Below, one piece after another: positions 25,857 through 34,812 of a stretch of DNA of 64,000 bases. Origin of the DNA: JAVBMC01 sp031552845 (GTDB lineage: Bacteria; Verrucomicrobiota; Kiritimatiellia; RFP12; DVOR01); contig JAVBMC010000028.1 in NCBI GenBank assembly GCA_031552845.1, positions 1-64,000 of the forward strand. Direction: 5' to 3'. The notes beneath the pieces are model-generated. The model was not told the DNA's origin and searched no databases. It saw only the letters and a list, made by a program, of their open reading frames with translations. Position 1 is the first letter of the stretch. Every line of letters begins with the position of its first letter. Made by a program: the position numbers and the translations under genes.

Positions 25857-27134
25857 ATGGCTAATACGATTTTGGTGGGTGCGCAGTGGGGCGATGAGGG
25901 TAAGGGTAAGGTGATTGATGTCTTGACGTCTCAGGTGGATATCGTTGCGCGTTTTCAGGGCGGGAGTAATGCGGGGCATACTGTAATCGTGGATGGGCAG
26001 AAGTATGTGCTGCATTTGATTCCGTCGGGGATTTTGCATCCGGGTAAGCTGTGCATCATTGGTAATGGCGTGGTGATGAATCCGTTGGATTTGATCGATG
26101 AGATTGGGATGCTGCGGAATTATGGGATCGATGCGGCGGGGCGGTTATATTTGTCGTGCCGGGCGCATATGGTGATGAATTGGCATCGCGCGTTGGATAA
26201 GGCGGATGAGGCGCTGCGTTCGGAGGAGAAGAAGATCGGCACGACCGGGCGCGGGATTGGCCCGAGTTACAGCGCGAAGATTTCACGCACGGGTTTGCGG
26301 GTGGGCGATATGCTGTCACCGAACTTTTTTGACCGCGTGCATGAGGAGGTTGCTATCGCGAATCTGCGTTTGAAGGCAATGGGCGCGGAGTTGTTGGACG
26401 CGAATGAGCAGGTGAAGATTTATGAGCAGGCGGTGGCTTTCCTACGGCCGTTTATTGCCGACACGACGTTGATGCTGGCGGAAGCCGATGAGGCGGGGAA
26501 GAGTATTTTGCTGGAGGGTGCGCAGGGGACGATGCTGGACATCGACTTTGGGACGTACCCGTTTGTGACGTCGTCGAATCCGACGGCAGGCGGGGCTTGC
26601 ACGGGCACGGGGATTCCGCCGCGGCGGATTCACCGCGTGGTGGGCGTGATTAAGGCGTACACGACGCGCGTGGGCGCGGGGCCTTTCCCGACGGAGTTGA
26701 ATGATGAGATGGGCGAGCTGCTGCGTCAGAAGGGCGGGGAGTTTGGCGCGACGACGGGGCGCCCGCGGCGTTGCGGCTGGTTTGATGCGGTGGTGGGTAA
26801 ATATTCGCGCATCATCAATGGCGTCGATTATTGGGCGATGACGAAGCTGGATGTTTTGGATGATTGCGACACGTTGAAGATTTGCGTGGCGTATGAGCAC
26901 AAGGGCGTGCGTGTGACGGCGTTTCCGTCGGATGTGTCGTTCTTGAATGAGTGCAAGCCGGTGTATGAAGAGATGCCGGGCTGGAAGAGCGAAACGAGCA
27001 AGATCACCCGCTATGAGGATCTGCCTGCAAATGCGCGGGCGTATGTGGAGCGGCTGGTGGAGCTGATCGGCGGCAAGCTGGGCATCCTGTCGGTGGGCCC
27101 GGCGCGTGAGACGACGTTACGAATTGAGATTTAG
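25857..27134 (+). CDS. purA: Adenylosuccinate synthetase
   Basis: 425 residues from ATG 25857 (MANTILVGAQWGDEGKGK), the position of the conserved N-terminus. PurA joins IMP and aspartate using GTP in the first committed step to AMP. Visible motifs are GDEGKGK, FQGGSNAGHTV, GRGIGPSYSAK, EGAQGTMLDIDFGTYPFVT and the C-terminal GPARETTL. A ribosome site GCGAGG precedes. uppS follows after 11 nt, so purA heads a long operon that runs to 33260. Confidence 0.97.
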   Translation: MANTILVGAQWGDEGKGKVIDVLTSQVDIVARFQGGSNAGHTVIVDGQKYVLHLIPSGILHPGKLCIIGNGVVMNPLDLIDEIGMLRNYGIDAAGRLYLSCRAHMVMNWHRALDKADEALRSEEKKIGTTGRGIGPSYSAKISRTGLRVGDMLSPNFFDRVHEEVAIANLRLKAMGAELLDANEQVKIYEQAVAFLRPFIADTTLMLAEADEAGKSILLEGAQGTMLDIDFGTYPFVTSSNPTAGGACTGTGIPPRRIHRVVGVIKAYTTRVGAGPFPTELNDEMGELLRQKGGEFGATTGRPRRCGWFDAVVGKYSRIINGVDYWAMTKLDVLDDCDTLKICVAYEHKGVRVTAFPSDVSFLNECKPVYEEMPGWKSETSKITRYEDLPANARAYVERLVELIGGKLGILSVGPARETTLRIEI

Positions 27135-27145
27135 AAGCTGACGCT

Positions 27146-27844
27146 ATGGCAGTGCCCCGCCACATCGCCTGTATAATGGATGGCAACGGCCGTTGGGCCT
27201 TGGCCCGCGGCGAGCATCGTTTGGCAGGGCATCAGGCAGGAGCCGAAACGGTGCGCCGAGTGTTGGGGTATTGCCGCGATGCGGGGGTGCAGGTGTTGAC
27301 GTTGTATGCGTTCAGCGTCGAGAACTGGCGGCGTCCGTCGGAGGAGGTTCAGGGTTTGATGGGACTCTTCTCGCACTTCCTGAAGGCCGAAGAGCCGACC
27401 CTGCATGAGCATAAAGTCAGACTGCGGGTGATTGGCCGGCGTGAAGATTTGGCGCCGGAGCTGTTGGCGCAGATTGAGGCCGTGGAAGCCGCGACGCGTG
27501 AGTATCCTTTTCAATTAGTACTGGCGGTGAGCTATGGCGGGCGGACGGAGATTGCCGCCGCGGCGCGTCAGTTGGCCGAGCGTGTGGCACGGGGCGAGCT
27601 TGTGCCTGCTGAGATTGATGAGGCCGCTGTGGCGGGGTGTTTGTATGCGCCCGACTTGCCCGACCCGGATTTGATTATCCGCACAAGCGGCGAGATGCGC
27701 CTGAGTAACTTTTTGATGTGGCAAGCGGCCTACTCCGAGCTGTATGTCACGCCGGTGCTGTGGCCGGATTTTGACGAGGCGGAGTTTGAGGCCGCGTTGG
27801 CCGCGTATTCACAACGGGACCGCCGGTTCGGCGGCCATGCGTAA
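27146..27844 (+). CDS. uppS: Isoprenyl (undecaprenyl) diphosphate synthase
   Basis: 232 residues. This cis-prenyltransferase makes the C55 carrier lipid for peptidoglycan and other envelope polymers. It shows IMDGNGRWA with the catalytic aspartate, the ENWRRP block, SYGGRTEI and the C-terminal IIRTSGEMRLSNFLMWQ with SELYVTPVLWPDF. It lies between purA and cdsA with 11-nt gaps. uppS-cdsA-dxr is a widely conserved gene order. Confidence 0.95.
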   Translation: MAVPRHIACIMDGNGRWALARGEHRLAGHQAGAETVRRVLGYCRDAGVQVLTLYAFSVENWRRPSEEVQGLMGLFSHFLKAEEPTLHEHKVRLRVIGRREDLAPELLAQIEAVEAATREYPFQLVLAVSYGGRTEIAAAARQLAERVARGELVPAEIDEAAVAGCLYAPDLPDPDLIIRTSGEMRLSNFLMWQAAYSELYVTPVLWPDFDEAEFEAALAAYSQRDRRFGGHA

Positions 27845-27855
27845 GGATCCTGCGA

Positions 27856-28749
27856 GTGAAATTATCAGCTATACAACGTCGAATTATCGTAGGAGTTAGC
27901 GTCGCGCTGTTCTGGGTGGTGGCTGTGGCGTGGATGCCGTCGTGGGTGGTATTCCTGCTGTTCTTGGGCGCGGTGGTGGTGTGTCAGCTGGAGTTCGCCA
28001 AGATGATGTCCCCGGAGAAATCATTCCGCGGTGCGAAGTGTTATGTGACGGCGGGTGCGCTTTGGCTGGCCTCGTGTTATATCTTCCCATTTACGTTGAT
28101 GGCGCAGTCGCCGAAGTTGGTTTGGCTGGAGGCTTTACTGCTGATTTCGTTTGGGTTCCTGCTGCTCTGCCGATTGCTGTTTGATGAGCGCGTCAAAGAC
28201 CCCGTGCACTGCGCGGCGTATTCGATTCTCGGATTCTTCTACCTGCCATTCATGCTGTCGTTCTTCCTGCGGTTGGCGCAATGGGGTGCAAAGGGGCAAT
28301 GCGAAATTACGGCGGAGGGATTGTTTCTCGCGGCTTATACCGCGATCGTTGTGAAGTTCAGCGACATCGGCGGATTTGCATTGGGCGTGACGTGCGGCAA
28401 GCATAAGATGTTCCCGAGGATTTCTCCTGCGAAATCGTGGGAAGGTTTGGCCGGCGGGATTGCAGCATCGATGGGGGTGAGTATGGGACTTGTGGCGTTG
28501 GCGCAATGCTGTCCGTGGCTGCATGGCGGAGTGCTGGCGGGATTCTCGATGGTGCAAGCGGCGGGTGTGGGCGCGGTGCTGGCGGGTGTGGGTGTGCTGG
28601 GAGATTTGATTGAGTCGATGTTCAAGCGGTCAGCCAAGATTAAGGATTCCGGAGGCGTGTTCCCCGGCCTCGGCGGCCTGCTGGATACGTTCGATAGTTT
28701 GATCTTCGCGCCTGCGGCGTTGTTCTTCTATCTGATCTGGATATCATGA
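27856..28749 (+). CDS. cdsA: Phosphatidate cytidylyltransferase
   Basis: 297 residues with about seven or eight membrane helices. CdsA makes CDP-diacylglycerol, the branch point of phospholipid synthesis. The C-terminal signature is recognisable (SMFKRSAKIKDSGGVFPGLGG, split here at 20 residues or fewer when compared: KDSGGVFPGLGGLLDTFDS). Two positions differ from the classic motif: PGHGG is PGLGG and DRxD is DTFD. The metal-binding aspartates are kept, so activity is likely. It overlaps dxr by an ATGA at 28746-28749. Confidence 0.9.
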   Translation: MKLSAIQRRIIVGVSVALFWVVAVAWMPSWVVFLLFLGAVVVCQLEFAKMMSPEKSFRGAKCYVTAGALWLASCYIFPFTLMAQSPKLVWLEALLLISFGFLLLCRLLFDERVKDPVHCAAYSILGFFYLPFMLSFFLRLAQWGAKGQCEITAEGLFLAAYTAIVVKFSDIGGFALGVTCGKHKMFPRISPAKSWEGLAGGIAASMGVSMGLVALAQCCPWLHGGVLAGFSMVQAAGVGAVLAGVGVLGDLIESMFKRSAKIKDSGGVFPGLGGLLDTFDSLIFAPAALFFYLIWIS

Positions 28750-29945
28750 AGTCGATCGCCATTCTCGGCAGCACGGGGTCAATCGGTTGTAACGCGCTGC
28801 GGGTGGCAGAGGCGTTGCCGGACGAACTGCGCATTGTAGGCTTGGCGGCACGCTCCAACTATCAGCTCTTGCTTGAGCAGGCAGTTAAATATCACGTGTC
28901 TGTGGTGGCATTGCAGGATGAACAAGCTGCCGAAGCCGCGCGGCGCGTGGCGCCTCCAAACATCAAAGTGCTCAGCGGCGTGGGAGGCTTAGAAGAACTC
29001 GCCGCATTGCCCGAGGCCGATGTTGTAGTCTCTGCTTTGGTAGGGATGGCAGGGTTGCGTCCGACGCTTGCGGCGTTAGAAGCCGGGCATGATGTGGCGC
29101 TGGCAACGAAGGAAGTTTTGGTGGCGGCGGGTGAGCCGGTGATGCGGCTGTGCGCAGAGAAAGGCACGCGCCTGTTGCCGGTGGATAGCGAGCATTCGGC
29201 ATTGTTCCAGTGTTTGCAATCGGCAGGCTGGGAACCCGCCTGCGTGCGCCGCGCCAATGCGCCGGTTGAGCGTTTTGCCGAGAGCCGGATTGCCAAGGTG
29301 GTGCTGACGGCGTCGGGCGGTCCTTTCTTTGCGAACCCTGAAGTGGACTTTTCAACCGTGACGCCGGAGCAGGCGTTAGATCATCCGCGTTGGAAGATGG
29401 GCGCGAAGGTGACGATTGATTCCGCCACGATGATGAACAAGGGTTTGGAAATGATCGAAGCGCGCTGGCTGTTCAACCTGCCTGCGGAGCAGATCGACAT
29501 TGTCATCCATCCCGAAAGCGCGGTGCATTCGCTCGTGCAGTTCTGCGACAGCTCACTGCTGGCGCAGCTCTCGCCGCCGGATATGCGGTTTGCGATTCAA
29601 TATGCCCTCACTTGGCCGGACCGTAAGCCCGCGCCGATGGAGCCGTTGGATTTGACGGTGATGGGCGCGTTGCATTTCCATGCGCCGGATGCGGTGCGAT
29701 TTCCGTGTCTGCGGCTGGCGCGTGAGGCGATCCGTGCAGGCGGCACATTGCCCGCGGTGATGAACGCGGCGAACGAGGTGGCGGTGGAATTGTTCTTGCA
29801 GAAGCAATTGGATTTTCCGGGCATCTGGCGGGTGATTGAGGAGACGATGGCCACGCATACGCTGATGCCGCACCCGACGTTGAACGATATTTTTGAGACT
29901 GATGAAGAGACGCGGCGCTTGGTTCGCCGTGCGTGTCATATTTAG
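28746..29945 (+). CDS. dxr: 1-deoxy-D-xylulose 5-phosphate reductoisomerase
   Basis: 399 residues. It catalyses the NADPH-dependent second step of the MEP isoprenoid pathway, which feeds the adjacent uppS. Motifs: IAILGSTGSIG (NADPH), ALATKEVLVAAGE, LLPVDSEHSALFQ, SATMMNKGLEMIEARWLF and VIHPESAVHSLVQF. Length is standard. It starts on the cdsA stop (ATGA). In many bacteria rseP follows dxr; here the next gene is a secreted beta-propeller protein. Confidence 0.96.
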   Translation: MKSIAILGSTGSIGCNALRVAEALPDELRIVGLAARSNYQLLLEQAVKYHVSVVALQDEQAAEAARRVAPPNIKVLSGVGGLEELAALPEADVVVSALVGMAGLRPTLAALEAGHDVALATKEVLVAAGEPVMRLCAEKGTRLLPVDSEHSALFQCLQSAGWEPACVRRANAPVERFAESRIAKVVLTASGGPFFANPEVDFSTVTPEQALDHPRWKMGAKVTIDSATMMNKGLEMIEARWLFNLPAEQIDIVIHPESAVHSLVQFCDSSLLAQLSPPDMRFAIQYALTWPDRKPAPMEPLDLTVMGALHFHAPDAVRFPCLRLAREAIRAGGTLPAVMNAANEVAVELFLQKQLDFPGIWRVIEETMATHTLMPHPTLNDIFETDEETRRLVRRACHI

Positions 29946-29953
29946 GAGCATCT

Positions 29954-31072
29954 ATGAAAAAAGCTGTGTGGCTGTTATCTCTCTTTGTGTTGACCGTGAG
30001 CGCGGCGGAGTGTGATCCGAAGTTTACGCCGAAGCTGTTCCATCGTTTCGCCGATAACGTGACGACGCCGGATGGTATGGCGTTGGATGCGTCGGGCAAT
30101 CTGTATATCTCCGGCGCGAACTTCAACAACAAGCTTTATCCCGGCGTGATTTATAAGTTCAAAGGCGCAAAGGGCGATAAGGCGGAGCTGTGGTTCTCGC
30201 TGCCGGCGCATCCGGAGACGGGTTATGCCGCGCCGATGGGCATGGGCTGGGGAGCGGATGGGTGTTTGTATTATGCGGACAATCAGTTCTTCAACAATCC
30301 TAATAGCAAGTCGCGCGTGATGCGTATCCGCGTGAATGAGAAAGGCGAGCCGCTGGGTGCTGAACCGGTGATTGAGAACTTGAAGTTCGCCAACACCATC
30401 CGCTGTGATGATAAATATGTCTATGTGAGCGATACCACATTTGATTTGTCGGACTCGCTGTTCTCTGCCGGCAAGAAGACCCGCTTGAGCGGCGTTTATC
30501 GGGTGCCGTATGAGGCGTTTAAGAATGCGCCGGTGAAGCTGGGCTCGAAGAAGGATGCGGAGTTTGATCCATATTGCATCGCAGTCTCTGAGATGTTCCC
30601 CAAGCGCAAGGGCGATGAGTTCGGCGTGAATGGCGTGGCGTTGGATAAGAACGGCACGCTCTACTACGGGCATTTCGGCGATGGACAGTTTTTCCGCGTG
30701 ACCTTTGATAAGGACGGCAAGCCCAACAAGCCCGAGCTGTTGGATGATAAGTCCACCGACTGCATCGATGGCATTTGTTATTACGCGAAGAAGGATTGGA
30801 TCATCATCACCGACTCCGCCGCGAATGCCATCCGCTACTGGGATATCAAGGCGGGCAAGATGGGGCTGTTGTGGGAGAATGGCGATACGAACGGCGCCGA
30901 TGGTTTGCTGGATCAGCCGTCCGACTCAATTGTTGTGAACGGCAAGCTGATTGTCGCGAATTTCGATATGCCATTGCCCGGGATGAAGAATACTGCGTGG
31001 GATAACGTCAACACCATGAGCGTGATTGATTTGCACGAGGGTTGTCCGTTCCTGCGCTGGCTGGGCTTCTAA
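29954..31072 (+). CDS. Secreted SMP-30/gluconolactonase-like beta-propeller protein
   Basis: 372 residues from ATG 29954 (MKKAVWLLSLFVLTVSAAE), which follows AGGAG and begins a clear signal peptide. The mature part has repeated propeller-blade motifs: TPDGMALDASGNLYISGA, GMGWGADGCLYYADNQ, FANTIRCDDKYVYVSDT, VNGVALDKNGTLYYGHFGDG and DGICYYAKKDWIIITDS. These match the SMP-30/gluconolactonase/LRE superfamily, whose members are calcium-dependent lactonases or sugar-binding proteins. The substrate is unknown. It lies 8 nt after dxr and 1 nt before murI, inside the envelope operon. Confidence 0.78.
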   Translation: MKKAVWLLSLFVLTVSAAECDPKFTPKLFHRFADNVTTPDGMALDASGNLYISGANFNNKLYPGVIYKFKGAKGDKAELWFSLPAHPETGYAAPMGMGWGADGCLYYADNQFFNNPNSKSRVMRIRVNEKGEPLGAEPVIENLKFANTIRCDDKYVYVSDTTFDLSDSLFSAGKKTRLSGVYRVPYEAFKNAPVKLGSKKDAEFDPYCIAVSEMFPKRKGDEFGVNGVALDKNGTLYYGHFGDGQFFRVTFDKDGKPNKPELLDDKSTDCIDGICYYAKKDWIIITDSAANAIRYWDIKAGKMGLLWENGDTNGADGLLDQPSDSIVVNGKLIVANFDMPLPGMKNTAWDNVNTMSVIDLHEGCPFLRWLGF

Positions 31073-31073
31073 G

Positions 31074-31853
31074 ATGGAAACGCTCCACTTGATGGGTTTG
31101 CCGGATGACTCGCTCCCGATATCAGCACCAGGGGCAATCGGGTTCTTTGACTCGGGCATTGGTGGCATGTCGGTGTGGCGCGAAGTGCGCGCACGGGTGC
31201 CGCAAGCCGACACCGTCTATATTGCCGACACCGCATTTGCTCCCTACGGTACGAAGACCGAAGATGTGATTTACCGTCGCGCTGAACTGCTGACGGATTA
31301 TCTGATTCGCTGCGGTGTGCGGATGGTGGTGATTGCGTGCAACACCGCAACAGCCGTTGCCGCTGACCGCCTGCGGGCGAAGTTCGACATCCCGATTGCT
31401 GCGGTGGAACCGCCGGTCAAGCCCGCCGCCAAACTTACGCGCAGCGGTACCATCGGTGTGTTAGCCACAGAGCGCACGTTGGCGTGCAACCGCTTTATGA
31501 GTTTGGTGGAGCGTCACGCTGGCGGCGTGAAAGTGTTGACGAGTCCGTGTCAGGATTGGGTGGCGTTGGTCGAGGCGAGAGAGACCGACACGCCGCGCGC
31601 ACGGAAGGCTGTTGAGCGGGCCGTGAGACCGTTGATTGATGCGGGTGCCGATACGCTGGTGTTGGGTTGCACGCACTATCCTTTTTTGCTGCCGTTGATT
31701 CAGGAGGTTGTCGGTGCGGATGTGGCGGTGCTGAATCCGTGTCCTGCGGTGGCGGATCATGTCGCGGCGCTCTTGGCGGTGGAGACGCCCCTTGAGGGCA
31801 GCGGGCGTTCGCTGATGTTTGCAACAGAACGGCAGGAGGCCGAGCATGTCTGA
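31074..31853 (+). CDS. murI: Glutamate racemase
   Basis: 259 residues from ATG 31074, one base after the upstream stop. It makes D-glutamate for peptidoglycan. Motifs: GFFDSGIGGMSVWREV, YIADTAFAPYGTK, and the two catalytic cysteines in VIACNTATAVA and VLGCTHYPFLLP. The first ~14 residues before the core are a short extension. The last codons overlap the start of larB (31846). Confidence 0.93.
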   Translation: METLHLMGLPDDSLPISAPGAIGFFDSGIGGMSVWREVRARVPQADTVYIADTAFAPYGTKTEDVIYRRAELLTDYLIRCGVRMVVIACNTATAVAADRLRAKFDIPIAAVEPPVKPAAKLTRSGTIGVLATERTLACNRFMSLVERHAGGVKVLTSPCQDWVALVEARETDTPRARKAVERAVRPLIDAGADTLVLGCTHYPFLLPLIQEVVGADVAVLNPCPAVADHVAALLAVETPLEGSGRSLMFATERQEAEHV

Positions 31854-32496
31854 TACGGATGTTAATATTGATTTAGAGCGACTCACGCGGCGCGGTTTGC
31901 CGGAAGCGGTTTTCGGTGCAGGTAAAACTCCGGAGCAGATTGTGCGGGCGATGCAAGCGCTCAATGCTGCGGGGCAGAATGCGTTTGTGACGCGTGTCTC
32001 ACCGGAGGCCGCCGCTGAGGTGAAGACTGCATTGCCGCACGTGGTGTATCATGCGGAAGCGCGGATATTGACTTCGCTGGTGACTGCGTTGCCGAAGTCG
32101 CATGGCAGTGTGGCGGTGATTACAGCCGGGACGTCGGACAAGCCGGTGGCGGAAGAGGCGGCGGTGACGTTGGAGCATTGCGGCGTGGAGGTGAAGCGGT
32201 TTTACGACCTTGGCGTGGCGGGGATTCACCGATTGTTCAAACAGCTCGACGCGATCCGTGAAGCGCGGGTGTTGATTGTGATTGCCGGGATGGAGGGGGC
32301 GTTGCCGTCGGTGGTGGGCGGGTTGACCGACCGTCCGTTGATTGCCGTGCCGACCAGCGTGGGTTATGGCGCGAGCTTGAATGGCTTGGCGGCTTTGCTG
32401 GGGATGATGAACTCCTGTGCCGCCGGTGTGACGGTGGTGAACATTGATAACGGATTCGGCGCGGCGGTGGCCGCGAGTTTGATTTTGCGTGCGTAG
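31846..32496 (+). CDS. larB: Nickel-pincer cofactor synthase LarB
   Basis: 216 residues from ATG 31846, preceded by GGCAGGAGG inside murI. LarB carboxylates and hydrolyses nicotinic acid adenine dinucleotide in the first step of the nickel-pincer nucleotide used by lactate racemase and related enzymes. The PurE-like half is clear: VAVITAGTSDKPVAEEA, GIHRLF, VIAGMEGALPSVVGGL and IAVPTSVGYGAS. The N-terminal half (EAVFGAGKTPEQI) also fits LarB. larC, larE and larA are not in the window, so the client enzyme is unknown. Confidence 0.9.
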   Translation: MSDTDVNIDLERLTRRGLPEAVFGAGKTPEQIVRAMQALNAAGQNAFVTRVSPEAAAEVKTALPHVVYHAEARILTSLVTALPKSHGSVAVITAGTSDKPVAEEAAVTLEHCGVEVKRFYDLGVAGIHRLFKQLDAIREARVLIVIAGMEGALPSVVGGLTDRPLIAVPTSVGYGASLNGLAALLGMMNSCAAGVTVVNIDNGFGAAVAASLILRA

Positions 32497-32510
32497 AGAG
32501 GAAGAGCGTC

Positions 32511-33260
32511 ATGAAGCTGGATAAACTTGCCGCGGATATTGATACCCTGCTGAAGGTGAAAGCTTTTGCCGATAGCTCCCATAATGGATTGCAGCTTGCG
32601 AACAAAGGCACTGTCACGAAGATTTGTACGGGTGTTGATGCGTCGCTGCGGTTCTTCGAGGAGGCGGTGAAGCGCGGGGCGGATTGCGTGCTGGTGCATC
32701 ATGGGCTGAGCTGGGGAGATTCGCTGACGCGGATTACGGGACGCAACTATGATTTGATTTCCTTTGCCGTGAAACACAACTTGGCTGTCTATGGTTGTCA
32801 CTTGCCGCTCGACGCGCATCCGACGCTTGGAAACAATGTACTGTTGGCGAAGTGCCTTGGCGTAAAGAACATCAAGCCGTTTTACGACTATCACGGCGCA
32901 ACCATCGGCGTGAAGGGAACGTTGAACACTTCGCTGGCATCTATCCAGCGGCAAATCGCGTTGAAGATTTCCCCTATGGCGCTGACGCTGCCTTTCGGCA
33001 AGAAGCAGGTGAAGAGTATCGGGATTGTTTCCGGCGGGGCGTCGGACGGAGTCGAGCAGGCTGCCTTAGAGGGGCTTGACCTTTTTCTAACAGGAGAAAG
33101 CGGGCTGGTCGGCTATAACTTCGCCGAACATTACAAAATCAACGCTATCTTTGCCGGGCACTACGCGACCGAGGTTTTCGGCGTGCGGGCGCTGGGTGAA
33201 CATATCGCCAAGCGGCACAAGATCCCCGTGGAGTTCATTGATTTCGGCATTCCGGTGTAG
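32511..33260 (+). CDS. Nif3-like dinuclear metal centre protein
   Basis: 249 residues, a short form of the Nif3/YbgI/YqfO family. Metal-ligand motifs are visible: VHHGLSWG, GCHLPLDAHPTLGNN and the C-terminal GHYATEVFGV with a GESG block. Family members form hexameric toroids with two metals per subunit. Proposed roles include GTP cyclohydrolase I type 2 and cell-wall-related functions; none is certain. It is the last gene of the purA-headed operon, 14 nt after larB. Confidence 0.9.
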   Translation: MKLDKLAADIDTLLKVKAFADSSHNGLQLANKGTVTKICTGVDASLRFFEEAVKRGADCVLVHHGLSWGDSLTRITGRNYDLISFAVKHNLAVYGCHLPLDAHPTLGNNVLLAKCLGVKNIKPFYDYHGATIGVKGTLNTSLASIQRQIALKISPMALTLPFGKKQVKSIGIVSGGASDGVEQAALEGLDLFLTGESGLVGYNFAEHYKINAIFAGHYATEVFGVRALGEHIAKRHKIPVEFIDFGIPV

Positions 33261-33336
33261 TTTTGGCGCGAAACGGGTGGCTGGATGCGGAAAGAGCGTG
33301 TTCTGTTTCTTATTTCGGACATTTATGCAGTGCCGT

Positions 33337-33446
33337 GATTACGGGCATAGTTGGCCACGATCACGGGCGTGATCGCGCGTGGTTACGAACGTAGTTGTGC
33401 AAGATTATACGCGTAATCGCGGAGGATTCTTGGCGGAGGCTATTCA
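33337..33446. repeat. 22-bp-period palindrome array (array 4)
   Basis: Units start at 33337, 33359, 33381, 33403 and, degenerate, 33425. Arms and centre: GATTAC-GGGC-ATAGTT, GATCAC-GGGC-GTGATC (perfect), GGTTAC-GAAC-GTAGTT and GATTAT-ACGC-GTAATC. Nearly all departures from perfect pairing are G-T pairs on the plus strand, compatible with an RNA hairpin read in the direction of the flanking genes. Confidence 0.85.
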
Positions 33447-33490
33447 TTAGTACGAGAGAAACGGCAGATTGGGACAGTTGGCGTATAGGT

Positions 33491-33519
33491 TTGACATTAA
33501 ACGGCAAATAAATTATACT
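33491..33519 (+). promoter_or_regulatory. Strong promoter of the type II secretion operon
   Basis: TTGACA (33491-33496), 17-nt spacer, TATACT (33514-33519): a perfect -35 and five of six at -10. Transcription would start near 33526, only about 18 nt before gspF. Confidence 0.85.
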
Positions 33520-33543
33520 TTTCTGCGTTTATAATGGAACATT

Positions 33544-34779
33544 ATGCCCGGGTATAATTATAAAGCTATGACGCGCGACGGGCGTCGTATTGAGGGGTCT
33601 TTGGAGGCCGCGGATAAGCGTGCCGCGATGGCGGCTGTGGAGCGGTTGGGCCATGTGCCGCTGTCGGTTTCGGAAGCGGTGGGCAAGGCACCTGTTTTGA
33701 AGGCGTCAAAGTGGAAGCTGGATGCCGCGAAGGACATGAAGCCGGGTGAGGTTTTGCTGTTCACGTCCGAATTGGCCGATTTGATTGAAGCAGGTATGAC
33801 GCTGGGAAATGCGTTGAACTGTCTGGCCAACCAAGGTGGCGGGCAGGATGCGCCGGGCAAGATTGCAGGCGATTTGCGTGACCGTATTATGCGTGGCGAG
33901 CCGCTCTCAGACGCGATGAAGGCTCATCCTAAGTCTTTTCCGCCGATCTATTCCAACATGATTCGCGCGGGCGAAGCGTCGGGTGCGATGACGGAGGTAT
34001 TGCATCGTTTGGGCGAGCATTATGAACGCCAGCTCAGTATGCGCGGCAAAATCATTACCGCGTTGACGTATCCGGCGATCGTGTTGTTTTTTGGCGTGAT
34101 TGTTGTGATTGTGGCCATGGTGAAGATTGTGCCGAAGTTTGCAAAGATTTTTGACTCTATGGGCGCAGGGTTGCCTTTGCCGACTAAGATTTTGGTCGAG
34201 GGCAGTAATTTTGTCATCCATTACGGTTGGCTTGTGCTGATTATCGGCTTCATGTTTTTTGTTTGGTTCGGGCGTTATATTCGAACCGAAAAGGGCACTT
34301 ACTGGTGGGATGGGTTAAAGCTGAAGGTGCCGTTAATCAAAGGCATCATCGCTTGCGGCACCTATTCCTCGACAGCTTACACGTTGCGGACGCTGATGTC
34401 GAATGGCGTGCATGTATTGCAGGCGTTGCGGATTGCTTCCGAGACTTGCGGCAATGCAGTGATTGCCCGTGCGTTGAACAATGCACGCGAGCGGGTCACC
34501 GACGGCGCGACAATCTCAGGTCCGTTGGCTGCAAGCGGGGTGTTCCCGCAAATGATGACCGACATGCTGTCTATTGGCGAACAGACCGGCGATATGCCGA
34601 CCTCCCTCAACCACATCGGCAAGCGGTATGAGGGGGAGATGGACCGTAATATCAAAATCTTCACCGCCGCATTGGAACCGCTGCTGATTGTCATGGTCGC
34701 CGTTCTCGTGGGATTTGTAGCTGTCAGTATCTTGATGGCTGTTTTCAAGGCAACCTCTGCCATGGGGGCAAGCGGTTAG
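33544..34779 (+). CDS. gspF: Type II secretion inner-membrane protein GspF
   Basis: 411 residues. Two T2SF domains, each with helical and membrane parts: the first contains LLFTSELADLIEAGMTLGNAL, here noted as FTSELADLIEAGMTLGNAL, and the second YSSTAYTLRTLMSNGVHVLQ. Hydrophobic segments lie near residues 175-205, 225-245 and 380-405. GspF is the platform that couples the GspE ATPase to pseudopilus growth. It opens an operon of nine secretion genes. The N-terminal ~60 residues (YNYKAMTRDGRRIEGSLEA) are typical of the family. Confidence 0.94.
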   Translation: MPGYNYKAMTRDGRRIEGSLEAADKRAAMAAVERLGHVPLSVSEAVGKAPVLKASKWKLDAAKDMKPGEVLLFTSELADLIEAGMTLGNALNCLANQGGGQDAPGKIAGDLRDRIMRGEPLSDAMKAHPKSFPPIYSNMIRAGEASGAMTEVLHRLGEHYERQLSMRGKIITALTYPAIVLFFGVIVVIVAMVKIVPKFAKIFDSMGAGLPLPTKILVEGSNFVIHYGWLVLIIGFMFFVWFGRYIRTEKGTYWWDGLKLKVPLIKGIIACGTYSSTAYTLRTLMSNGVHVLQALRIASETCGNAVIARALNNARERVTDGATISGPLAASGVFPQMMTDMLSIGEQTGDMPTSLNHIGKRYEGEMDRNIKIFTAALEPLLIVMVAVLVGFVAVSILMAVFKATSAMGASG

Positions 34780-34812
34780 TCTGTTTCACATTAACTCAAA
34801 CGAAGGTCCATT

